Shown: positions 20,238-28,319 of the stretch, piece after piece
How the letters are laid out: each line of letters starts with the position of its first letter
Position numbering within the stretch: the first letter of the stretch is position 1
Source: Physocladia obscura
Lineage: Eukaryota; Chytridiomycota; Chytridiomycetes; Chytridiales; Chytriomycetaceae
DNA length: 28,319 nt
NCBI GenBank assembly: GCA_027596945.1
Contig: JADGJH010000140.1
Location: forward strand, 1 to 28,319
Direction of reading: 5' to 3'
Program-made: the position numbers and the translations under genes
The notes under the pieces: model-generated
What the model was told of the DNA's origin: nothing
Seen by the model: only the letters and a program-made list of their open reading frames with translations
Database searches by the model: none

Positions 20238-21474
20238 ATGAGTTCTGGTGCTCGTTTGAACGTCTTTCCAACCCGCATGTATGTTACATTCTCGTAATAA
20301 TATATCTGCAATCGGACAATCCTAGCGAATAGTATACAGAGTGGATAGAAGCATTGATGATTGTTAATTGTCATCAAGCTGTGACGATATTTGGCTAGAT
20401 CGCCATATGCGACGCTTATGTCCTCCGATTTCGAAATATACCAGATGCAGATTTTGTGGTCTGACCTTTTGTGTTTTTTTCGGCTTGTAGGGCGTTGACT
20501 ACGCTGAAGAATCGATTGAAGGGGGCAAATACGGGGCATTCTTTACTTAAAAGGAAAAGCGAAGCCCTGACGCGTCGCTTCAGAGAAATTGTCAAGAAGA
20601 TCGACGAGGTGTGATTCTTATCAGCAGATACATTGAATATTAAATGCCTGTGATTCAATTCTAGGCAAAGAGAAAGATGGGAAAAGTCATGCAAGTTGCA
20701 TCATTCTCTTACGCCGAAGTCAAGTATAGTACTGGCGATATTAGGTGAACCAAACTCAGCGAAAAATCAATGCTAAAAACATATGACAGCTATCAAGTTC
20801 GCGAGAATGCCAAAATCGCGCAGCTCAAAGTTAAAGCAAGACAAGAAAACGTATCTGGAGTGCAACTGCCTGCCTTTGACTTGAATGTTGATGGACAAAA
20901 TGGTTTTTTTAACCTCTCTGAGCTGTGTTTTTGATACAACTAAACTATTTAATTTTTCGTTTTTTTTTAGCCTTTGAACTTACTGGTCTTGGTCGAGGTG
21001 GTCAGCAGATACAAAAATGCAAAGAAACTTACCAAAAAGCGGTGGAAGTTTTGGTTCAGTTAGCGTCACTTCAAGTATATACCGCTTTTTTTTTCTTTTT
21101 TTTTCCACTTACCGACTTAAAATTTGTGAAGACTGCTTTTGTTATTTTGGACGAAGTTATCAAAGTTACGAACCGACGTGTGAACGCTATAGAGCACGTT
21201 ATTATTCCAAAACTTGAAAACACGATTCGTTTTGTACAATCTGAATTGGATGAAATGGATCGAGAGGAGTTTTTCAGACTCAAGAAGATTCAAGCGAAGA
21301 AAAAGATCAGAAAAGATATCGAAGATGCAATCAGAGAAGCTGCAGGTCTTCAACCTACTTTAAAAAATGTTCCTTTTAAAATTTTTCTTTCAAGGTTCTC
21401 TTGAGGATAGTCATTCGACCCCCATTGCCAACATCCTGGGTGATTTTGAAGAAGACCCAGATGTTATTTTTTAG
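20238..21474 (+). CDS. VMA8: V-type ATPase subunit D (VMA8), seven exons
   Basis: Central-stalk subunit of the vacuolar proton ATPase V1 sector, linking ATP hydrolysis to rotation. Inferred exons: 20238-20278, 20491-20608, 20665-20744, 20790-20902, 20971-21074, 21132-21345, 21395-21474; 249 residues (yeast 256). The two long helices are evident: F-P-T-R-M-A-L-T-T-L-K at the N-terminus and [15 protein letters not shown] toward the C-terminus, with [12 protein letters not shown] and E-L-T-G-L-G-R-G-G between. Exon 1 codes only 13 residues plus two bases of the ATG for Met14. Intron 1 is 212 nt, far longer than the other introns of this gene (45-68). KRI1 lies 17 bp upstream on the same strand, and an AATAAA lies 36 bp after the stop. 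Confidence 0.94.
20347..20470 (+). ncRNA. Candidate C/D-box snoRNA inside VMA8 intron 1
   Basis: Within the unusually long first intron there is a C-box-like TTGATGA (20354-20360), matching the consensus RTGATGA except at the first base, and a D-box CTGA (20461-20464). The flanks can pair: AGAAG (20347-20351) with CTTTT (20466-20470), as the terminal stem of an intronic C/D snoRNA would. I could not identify convincing internal C'/D' boxes or a target complementarity. These short motifs occur by chance, so this is a weak candidate supported mainly by intron length. Confidence 0.2.
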
Positions 21475-21510
21475 CAACACCGCTCTGATATCATTTCTGC
21501 TGCTTTTTCT

Positions 21511-21516
21511 AATAAA
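21511..21516 (+). terminator. Polyadenylation signal AATAAA for VMA8
   Basis: A canonical AATAAA begins 37 bases after the last base of the VMA8 stop codon. Cleavage would be expected 10-30 nt later, which is inside the last codons of the convergent coiled-coil RING gene (stop at 21537), so the two 3' ends probably overlap. Confidence 0.5.
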
Positions 21517-21536
21517 GCGTAAAAAGAAATTGTATT

Positions 21537-23947
21537 TTATTCTGGAAGATAGACCTTGAGCATTTTAATCCATTCCATAAATGACAAGGTGAGAGTCTTT
21601 CGCCTCGTAAACTGCTCTCCGACTGATTCGAGCTGGAAAATTGAATTTATTGTGTGATTATAGTTGTTAAAAAATCACAAACCTGTTCATTCCTAAACAC
21701 ACTTGAAACTGGAATGTTGCATACTTGACACTTTAAAACATTATAATTTTCCTCCCTCAAAGAGTCAACACAATGTTTGCAATACGTGTGTCCGCAGGGA
21801 ATCAATGTCATCGGAATTTTGAAGCATTGTAAATCGCGAGGGCATAAGAATCCAGTCTGATTTCCTGAAAGTAAATTTCAAATTTTCACCAACAAAAAAT
21901 CTCTTACTTCCATTCTTTCTTCGGCGAGTGCATATTCCTCCATTCGTCCTTTGATATCTTTTTCGATTGCTTTTAGTCGTTCCATTCGAGGTTGGAATTG
22001 TTTTTTTTGCAGCTCTGAAACAATTGATGACATTGCTGTTGGAAAAAAAATTGTGATTGTATGGGTTTAATATTGTCTAGTAGAATGGGGGTGCATTGAG
22101 TTGTGACGAACTTGAAAGTGATTCATCTTTTGAGCGGATTATATTTGCTTGTCGTTCAATTTCCATTTGAAGAGTTCTTTCTTTTGCTTGCCATTTCTTT
22201 TCAATGTCGTTTATAAGATCAGGATCAATACTAAGATGATTTGTGGTTCTTGTTTTCTGTGATTCTGTTGTATATTGCAATTTTAATTTTGTTAAAATGT
22301 CATATACAAGTATATATTTGACCTTCCGACATTTGTAGACTCATCGCCCACATTTGCTCCTCTTTTCTTTCGAGTTTGAGTTCGTATTCGTTAATTGTAT
22401 CGTTCACTTTTGTCAATAAATCAGCAATATCCTTTTCCTTTCGTGTCAAGAGATTATCAAGTGTTTTATTTTTCTCCATCAAATCCTGACGTTGTTTAGA
22501 TACATTAGTGAGATCTTGTTGCATTGTCTTCTTTTGTCTCTGTTAAAAAGAAGAAAGAAACATGTTGGAAATAATAAAATAATAACTATTTTTGCACTTA
22601 ACGATTGCAAGCTGGCAGGCCGTTTTGGCTTCTTCAAGTTCGGCAACAAGTTCTTCAAACTCATTTTTCTTCAAGTCGTGGTTCCTTTTCACGGCTTGAT
22701 AGTTGGCCGTAACTTCTTTATTTGCGTCTATGAGTTCTCTGATGTGAATTAAGATTGTTCAAAACATCAATTTCAAGTACTATCAATACATGCGATTACC
22801 TTAATCTTTTTTGCAATGCTGCATTTTCCTCTCGGAATGTTTGTTCTGCATGAGTGAGGAACTCGTTTTTCTGAGTTATAACACTGTAAAAACAAAAAAT
22901 TAACAGAAAAAAAAAGAAGAAAAAAAAACAGGCCGCAAACATCATCGCTGATTCAAGTTCCTCGCTTTTTCGTGAATGTTTAACAAGATTCACTTTTAGT
23001 TCGACAATATCGAATTCAAGATTTCTGTCAAAGAACTTAGTTAAAAATATATAAAAAGTAAAAATAAAATAAAAATTAACTGAATAACTTTCTCTAATTC
23101 CACAATTCGGTTTTTATAAAAAGAGAGTGAGATTTCGTGCTCAGTCTTGATATTCGAGTTTCCTTTTAATTTGCTAAAACTTGTTTTATTTTTTTGGGAT
23201 TGCAGAATAAATAATGCCCAAACGTTTTTAATACTTCTTCCACGTTCTTACTGACAACCAAATCTTCTTTTACTGTCTGTATTTGCATTTCCAACTTTTT
23301 TCTCATTTTCGTTTCATTAATCAAAAGTGCTTCAATTTCTTCTCTGCGAAGGTGGAATTGAAGTAATTAAAATTAAAATAAATCAAAAAAGAAATTCCTC
23401 AACTGAGAATGATGGCTTCGCTCGGCATTTGCTTCCGTCCGTCGAATATTGGCAATCTTTTCATCTCTTTCTTGAAGTTCAACTATGTTTGTTGTTTTGA
23501 AATTTTTTTTTGAACACAAATGATTTGTATATACATATATTGGCTAGGAACAACTAACCCGTAAGCTGAGTTTTTTCTACGATGATTCTTTGAATATCTT
23601 TCTTATATTTTTCAATCTCTGCCTGATAACCTATCAATAAAAATCATAAATAGCATTGATATTTTTTTCTGTTAGAAAAGAGGAGAAAAACCTCACTGTT
23701 ATTGACAGATCCAAGCTCTTCACAGTATTTTTTCAATGTTCGTAGAGCGTGGCCGCCTTTTTGTTTATTTAAACTTTGTTGTTAAAAGTATCAGCACACC
23801 AACACAAAACTTCACACCTTTGACATTGTGATCTTCACCCCGTTCAAAAATATTTTTAGATATAGGGCTGGGGCTTGCAGCCGGCGCAAGCATTGCAACA
23901 ACATGAGGCGAATTGGAATCTTCGACGATTATTGATGGAGTTGACAT
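21537..23947 (-). CDS. Coiled-coil protein with C-terminal RING-type zinc site, fourteen exons
   Basis: Inferred exons (minus): 23947-23818, 23756-23697, 23630-23559, 23482-23404, 23343-23224, 23173-23081, 23024-22941, 22883-22800, 22738-22603, 22539-22323, 22264-22112, 22035-21908, 21856-21683, 21632-21537; 541 residues. After about 50 low-complexity residues, 50-450 are charged and heptad-like, a long coiled coil. The last 90 residues hold a RING-type site: C457, then C473-x-H475-x2-C478-x2-C481 and C495-x2-C498. The second ligand is not at the usual C-x2-C place (the sequence is C-P-R-D-L-Q-C), so D460 or C463 must substitute, or the fold is U-box-like. A ubiquitin-ligase role is plausible, but I do not recognise the family. 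Exon joins rest on frame alone in several places, especially 22112/22035. Confidence 0.75.
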
Positions 23948-24133
23948 TTTTTCCACGAAAATCCCAGCTTGGTTATCAATTGATTATTCAAAAAGCGATA
24001 ACATCACGCTTCCATTGACTTCAAAAATTATATGCACATACAAGTTACGGATGAGATGTCAAAATCATCAGTTTATCAATACAAACGAAGTAATTTAATA
24101 AAGATTATTATTCTCCCTCTTTTTCCCTTCCAT

Positions 24134-25916
24134 TCAGCACCGCTCAATCACAAGAGCAATCCCTTGACCACCACCAATGCAAGCAGATCCAATTGCGTAT
24201 TTTCCGTTTGTACGTTGAAGTTCATGCACCAAGTGACCAATAATTCTCGCGCCGGACGCTCCAAGAGGGTGTCCCAAGGCAATAGCACCTCCATTGGAGT
24301 TGGTAATAGCACGGTCAAATCCAAGTTCCTTCTCAACAGCCAAAAATTGGGTTGCAAAAGCTTCGTTTACTTCCACCAGAGACATGTCCTTGAGCGTCAA
24401 CTTTGCTTTTTTGAGAGCCTCGCGGATTGCTGGGACTGGTCCGATGCCTATTTGCCAAATATAAACTCGTGATTTATATAACAAAAAAATGAATACCCAT
24501 AATCGTTGGGTCAACACCAACAAAGTTCCAGCTGAGAACTTCGGCGAGCGGCTTCAAGCCATATCTTTTAACAGCTTCTTCGCTGGCAATGATGAGGGAG
24601 GCAGCACCATCAGAGATTCCTGACGCATTTCTGTTAATTTATTTAGGGACTGTTAAGGATTAATTTTAATTTCTGTGTTTTTACATACCCTGCAGTAACT
24701 GTTCCCGTTTCTTTGATAAATACTGATGGAAGCTTTTTCAAGCTGTCGATAGTTGTTTGTGGACGAGGATGTTCGTCAAACGCAAAAGATTCAACTCCTT
24801 TTTTGGTTTTAATTTCTATTGGAACAATTTCGGCCGCAAAACGCCCTGTTATAAAAAGATCGTTATTATTAATACTATTTGTCAAAGTTATGAAAAATAT
24901 ATAAAATTTAAACCTTTTTTTTGCGCTTCAGCCCAACGCTGCTGAGAAATAAGAGCAAAAGCGTCGGCGTCGGCCCGAGTGATGTTGAACTTTTTTGCTA
25001 AGTTTTCAGCTGTAATTCCCATTGGCGTTTTGACAGGATATTGATCGACAAGACCGTGCGCCAAAGTATCTTCCAACGGTTGGCTGTTTCGAAGCAGAAA
25101 GAAACGATCAGTTTTTTAATTGTTCAACAACCTTTCCTTATACTTACTCCACGCCATAACGCGTACCAGTGCGAACACCGCGCAATGCATAAGGAGCCTG
25201 ACTCATATTTTCCGTTCCACCAACAAGCGAAATCTCGGCATCTCCTGAAAAAATGTCCTGAGCACCATTGATGATTGCTTGGAAACCAGAGCCACAAAGT
25301 CTGTTGATTGTATTTGCTGGAACTGTGACTGGAAGGCCAGCGCGATGACCAATGTGGCGTGAGAGATAAGCAGCATCTGTTTATGCGAAGGTTTTTTGTT
25401 TTTTGTTTTGATCTTTTTTTAGCAACAGAATGTGCTCATGGGAGGACATGAGTTTGGTAAGCAAAACACGATGTGAAAAGAGTAGAAACGGAGAATTTAT
25501 AGCGCTGAACGCTACATTAGGAGAAGAGATGGAAGGAGCTGGGTTGAGGAAGGGAAATGCTGGATTAAAATGTGGCACCCGTCGAGACTCACAAACCTCG
25601 ACTAGTCTGCAGCACATTTCCATAGTTGATTGAGTCGATGGGAGTTCCAGCAGGCAGCTCGGCAATGGCAGCTTTGGACGCAATTCCGCCGAGTTCCGAA
25701 GCAGTCAGGTGTGCGAGTTTTCCGTTGAAGCCGCCAAAAGGCTGGAGCAACAACAAGTAAATATGCGTTACAAACAATACAAGAAAAACTAGTGCTTACC
25801 GTACGTTTAGCAGAGACTAGCGGTACGGCGAAGGAGTGAAAGATAATACAAAGTTAGTTAGGAATGGGAAGAAGAGTAATGTTTATACCTATGAAGATCT
25901 TTTTTGGCAAGGCCAT
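24134..25916 (-). CDS. ACAA2: 3-ketoacyl-CoA thiolase / acetyl-CoA acetyltransferase, ACAA2 type, eight exons
   Basis: Thiolytic cleavage of 3-ketoacyl-CoA, the last step of beta-oxidation, or the reverse condensation. Inferred exons (minus): 25916-25889, 25816-25800, 25741-25597, 25376-25148, 25083-24914, 24845-24689, 24630-24497, 24447-24134; 397 residues, the same length as human ACAA2, whose motifs it follows closely. Catalytic residues: C91 in N-R-L-C-G-S-G-F, H353 in G-H-P-L-G-A-S-G, C383 in S-A-C-I-G-G-G-Q-G. There is no cleavable presequence, as in ACAA2, which is imported uncleaved; a mitochondrial site is therefore inferred. Exon 2 is a 17-nt microexon coding V-S-A-K-R-T with borrowed bases; without it the N-terminal thiolase strand is lost. 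Intron 3 is 220 nt, the longest in the window. Confidence 0.93.
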
Positions 25917-25949
25917 TTTTGGATGAATTTTGTGTGTTGGAAGACAAAA

Positions 25950-26026
25950 TGTTGAACATAAACATTTTAACATTTAGCTGAACATTTACTCAACATTTGG
26001 CTCAGCATTTGGCTCAACATTTCTGT
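25950..26026. repeat. Short AACATTT minisatellite, about 12-bp period
   Basis: Two near-perfect 12-bp units (CAACATTTGGCT at 25991-26002, CAGCATTTGGCT at 26003-26014) are followed by a partial third (26015-26026). Degenerate AACATTT words precede them back to about 25950. Read on the minus strand the unit gives N-(V/A)-E-P repeats at the end of an open frame. Confidence 0.7.
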
Positions 26027-26300
26027 TGAGACCGAAAAAGGGTCTCAACACAAATATAGAAATGTTGGACAGCAAAATAACAGAAAAAAGACCAAAAGCC
26101 CCTGCGATGATACTGGCCAACACAGCAACAAATGCAAGTGAAGAAGTAGTGTAACCAAGGGCACCAAAGCTCAAAAAAGGAGCAAAGAAGTGAACACTAA
26201 TCAAGACAGCCAACTTTTCACTGGATGAGCTTATAAAGAGGGCTCTGGATTTCTTTTTAGTGTAGAAACTTAACAAATAAAAAACTCTTTCAACTCTCAA
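25986..26300 (-). CDS. Unrecognised hydrophobic open frame, possibly a fragment
   Basis: A 104-codon frame rich in hydrophobic residues with two or three possible membrane segments (about residues 29-50, 52-78 and 80-92), ending in N-V-E-P-N-A-E-P-N-V-E from the minisatellite. I see no homolog, no clear start context and no upstream exon. It lies in CG-poor DNA. It may be a remnant of a membrane protein gene or a chance frame. Confidence 0.25.
   Translation of the reverse strand: MRVERVFYLLSFYTKKKSRALFISSSSEKLAVLISVHFFAPFLSFGALGYTTSSLAFVAVLASIIAGAFGLFSVILLSNISIFVLRPFFGLNRNVEPNAEPNVE
26024..26050. repeat. Perfect 10-bp inverted repeat with 7-nt loop
   Basis: TGTTGAGACC (26024-26033) and GGTCTCAACA (26041-26050) are exact reverse complements around the loop GAAAAAG. 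It sits at the border between the compact gene block and the CG-poor flank, directly after the minisatellite. It could be a cruciform, a rho-independent-like RNA hairpin or an element end. No target-site duplication was recognised. Confidence 0.75.
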
Positions 26301-26315
26301 ACTTAAAGCCTACTA

Positions 26316-26611
26316 TCAAGCTTTTGATAAACTTACTGGAATATCAACCCTTATGGTTTGAATTCCAATTTGCAATTTGATATGTGCTTGGATTGCAATG
26401 CTACAATCAATAACTTCTTGCTGTTGTGATGCAGTCAGCTTATCTGTTGTTTGCAGTTGATTGAATTTTGATTTTAGTTGGATTGAGGTATGTCTTTGAT
26501 TTTTTTCAACTCCAGAATTGAATTTATTTTCAACTCTTACCCATTCATTCCCACCACTAAGATAAGACAATTCTCATTAACTAAATCCAGAAGTTCTGTG
26601 AACAAAGGAGT
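26316..26611 (-). pseudogene. Broken Myb/SANT-like DNA-binding domain gene
   Basis: The main minus frame has N-E-W-V-R-V-E-N-K-F-N, then N-Q-R-H...L-K-S-K-F-N-Q-L, matching the pattern W-x2-V-x3-F-N...R...L-x-x-K-F-x-x-L of Myb/SANT-like domains. The missing first helix (E-L-L-D-L-V-N-E-N) is in another frame at about 26611-26575, so a frameshift lies near 26570. Such proteins are typical partners of PIF/Harbinger transposases, and a transposase relic abuts this one. It is not functional. Confidence 0.5.
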
Positions 26612-27094
26612 TTTCTCCCTTGGTGTAGATGGAGCAAGAGTATGGGCAAGACACAACTGTCTTGGGTCATGGAATGACAGGTACACTTGATTATTAATAT
26701 ATGATTGCTGAAACGTTTTACAGTGACAACAGCTGTGACTTTTAGGCCTGCCTGCCTACTTGATCCCCACTTCAATTTTCAAAATCATGGATTTTTTGCT
26801 GATTTTGCATTTCCTTCAGCAATTAGATGTTCAATTGGATTATTACACCACTCAACAATGGAGAAGAAGTCTCCAATTAATAAGTGTACAGCTGCAGAGA
26901 TTGTTAGTGGAGCAGTCACTAGGGTAAGACAAGCTGTAGAATGGGGAATGGGGGTGATTAAAAAGCCATACTGACAGCTATTCTGTAAATTGCCATACAG
27001 CCCAAACCTTTTTCATGTATAATTGGTGAACATATTTTAACTGTACAATTTCCATGTGAGACTATTAAAAATCAGTCAAATTAACACTGTATTT
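26600..27094 (+). pseudogene. Decayed DDE_Tnp_4 (PIF/Harbinger-like) transposase, C-terminal half
   Basis: In one frame (about 26608-26690) W-A-R-H-N-C-L-G-S-W-N-D matches the G-S-x-N-D block of DDE_Tnp_4 transposases. After a frameshift near 26690 the next frame gives A-D-F-A-F-P, then V-T-R-V-R-Q-A-V-E-W-G-M-G-V-I-K-K (the V-E-x-x-F-G-x-I-K block), and beyond stops at 26972 and later, L-Y-N-F-H-V-R-L-L-K-I-S-Q-I-N-T-V-F, the usual end of the domain. The N-terminal half is missing. At least one frameshift and several stops make it dead. It is a cut-and-paste DNA transposon relic. Confidence 0.65.
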
Positions 27095-27124
27095 AGTGAA
27101 TATCAATAAAAAACACAATATAAA

Positions 27125-27580
27125 CTAAATAAAACTGGAAACCATAATCTTTTTGTTCTTTGCATTCAATTGTTTCTGCCACTGCTCCCAGTAGAGTTGT
27201 TTCCTTTGAGAACTGCCATCATAAGAGCAAGAAATTGTTGCTGTTGAATTTGTTGCAAGAAACTGCTGCATTTCCAATGCATGCTTCCTTTCTCTTTCTT
27301 CCCTCTTCTCTTCAGCCAACTTTTCCTGCACTTCACATCTCTCTTGATACTCCAACTGCAATCTCTCTGCACACTCCTACACGTCCATGTTTTCCTTTCT
27401 TTCTTCCAAAGCCCTAAACTCTTTTCCCCTGTGGTACTCCTCATCATGAGTTAACTACTGCATTAAAATATCTGCGAATAAATCATCTAAGTCAAACAAA
27501 TCCCATTTGGCCTTCAATTGCTGTCTCTTTTTGGTAATTTTCAATTTATATTCTACTGCTGTTGTGGAATTATTGGGCAT
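27125..27580 (-). pseudogene. Charged coiled-coil open frame with two in-frame stops
   Basis: From an ATG at 27580 one frame runs 151 codons to a stop at 27125, interrupted only by two TAG codons (about 27455 and 27380). It starts M-P-N-N-S-T-T-A-V-E-Y-K-L-K, passes W-D-L-F-D-L-D-D-L-F, and then is dominated by E, K, R and Q (E-E-K-R-E-E-R-E-R-K-H-A-L-E-M-Q-Q-F-L). The charged tail resembles those of Myb-like transposon proteins, but the assignment is inference. Both stops could be C to T changes from CAG. Confidence 0.45.
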
Positions 27581-28319
27581 CACAAAATAGACTCAAGCAA
27601 GACTGAATTGAGAAGTTGTCATTAGAATGTTTCTTCTTTGATGTTGCTGTAGAGTATCTGTAGAAATTGACTATGTAGTAGAAAAGACTGATGAGGATAA
27701 AGCATCACTCAAGTTATTGTAACTGGGGTTTCTGTGCCTGCATTGTTATTCAATTAATGCCACACTGAGTCTGGACATGTTTCCATCTTCATCTGTCACT
27801 TCCATTGTTATAACACTCAGGCTCCAAATCTTCCGGAATTTGGTATGGTTCCATTTAAACATGGCCTAATAACCTGTCCTCAACAAATTTCCAGATTTTT
27901 TTTGGCTTGCTGGACTTTGTCAGGGCAATTAGAATCTCCTGTTGGTTTTGGATGCTTCTGAAGGGTGTTAAACACTGACTGCAGGAACTGAGCAGCTCAG
28001 TGATGGTTGTCATCAAAATCATCATTGAACTCCTGTTGAATCCTGCGCCTGCAGATTCCATTCAAATTGTTTGCATGGGGCTTGTGATAATTTTAGTAAA
28101 AACTTGTTGTTTATTATTCCGAAAATAGAACACAAAATAAAACCCCATTCTTGTGCCTCATGTTAACTATTCTATATTAATTTAATTTCTGATTTGAATT
28201 TATGAGACAAAGTTAAAATTCCTCCATTTCCGTTGCACAATCACTTGATCATGTGCCTGTCAAATAAACAATTTTCTTCCAATTACACCAATAAAATATA
28301 AACTATTTTGTTTAACATT
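27581..28319. other. CG-poor flank with short coding-like fragments
   Basis: The minus strand between about 28,060 and 27,680 has short frames that read like eroded coding sequence (for example N-G-I-C-R-R-R-I-Q-Q-E-F-N-D-D-F-D-D-N near 28,050 and E-V-T-D-E-D-G-N-M-S near 27,800), each broken by stops or frameshifts. They may be the 5' part of the coiled-coil pseudogene. No family was recognised, and 28,080-28,319 shows nothing. Confidence 0.35.

Noticed and set aside
20279..20490. tRNA gene in VMA8 intron 1
   Set aside because: No A-box/B-box pair (GGTTCGA-type) and no cloverleaf pairing were found.
26490..27361. Intact transposon in the right flank
   Set aside because: The transposase match needs at least one frameshift and crosses several stops, the N-terminal half is missing, and no terminal inverted repeats were found.

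Overview
The window looks like nuclear DNA of an early-diverging, probably zoosporic (chytrid-like) fungus. This is inferred from four things: AT-rich DNA with dense, very short GT-AG introns (68 inferred here, mostly 37-86 nt); a fungal-type GSK3 kinase; a fungalysin (M36) propeptide relative; and a decayed ankyrin array of the 'LNWWK...LKYSE' type that I associate with chytrid genomes. No rRNA, tRNA, CRISPR or bacterial-style operon was seen.

There are three compartments. (1) Positions 1 to about 5,815 are gene-poor and almost free of CG dinucleotides. They hold eroded relics: a minus-strand ankyrin-repeat array (about 1450-2640, 29-residue/87-bp unit), a possible F-box piece (3573-3836), and a RING-finger pseudogene (about 4685-5110) whose stop codons include two TGA. 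(2) Positions 5,829-25,916 form a compact block of ten intact, intron-rich genes with normal CG content. In order these are: DNA polymerase kappa (+); a fungalysin propeptide-only protein (-); GSK3 kinase (-); ROK1/DDX52 RNA helicase (-); malate dehydrogenase (-); proteasome lid subunit RPN5/PSMD12 (+); KRI1 ribosome-biogenesis factor (+); V-ATPase subunit D/VMA8 (+); a coiled-coil RING protein (-); and an ACAA2-type thiolase (-). (3) Positions of about 25,950 onward are again CG-poor. They carry a short minisatellite and perfect hairpin at the border, then a broken Myb/SANT-like gene, a broken DDE_Tnp_4 (PIF/Harbinger-like) transposase and a broken charged coiled-coil ORF.

The block genes are housekeeping genes and do not form one pathway. 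Two are in ribosome biogenesis (ROK1, KRI1), two in central metabolism (malate dehydrogenase, thiolase), one each in translesion synthesis, proteasome lid and vacuolar acidification. What links them is packing: 33 bp between the divergent MDH and RPN5 ATGs, 17 bp between KRI1 and VMA8, 17 bp between GSK3 and the M36-like gene, and 28-62 bp between convergent stops.

I found no defence system or biosynthetic cluster. The items most worth follow-up are the propeptide-only M36 gene, the sharp CG-depletion borders (inferred 5-methylcytosine decay), an MDH gene whose first coding exon is only the ATG, a polymerase kappa with four UBZ-type zinc fingers, and a long VMA8 intron with C/D-snoRNA-like boxes. 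All exon structures were worked out by eye from reading frame, GT-AG sites and family similarity. No alignment, RNA data or database search was available.
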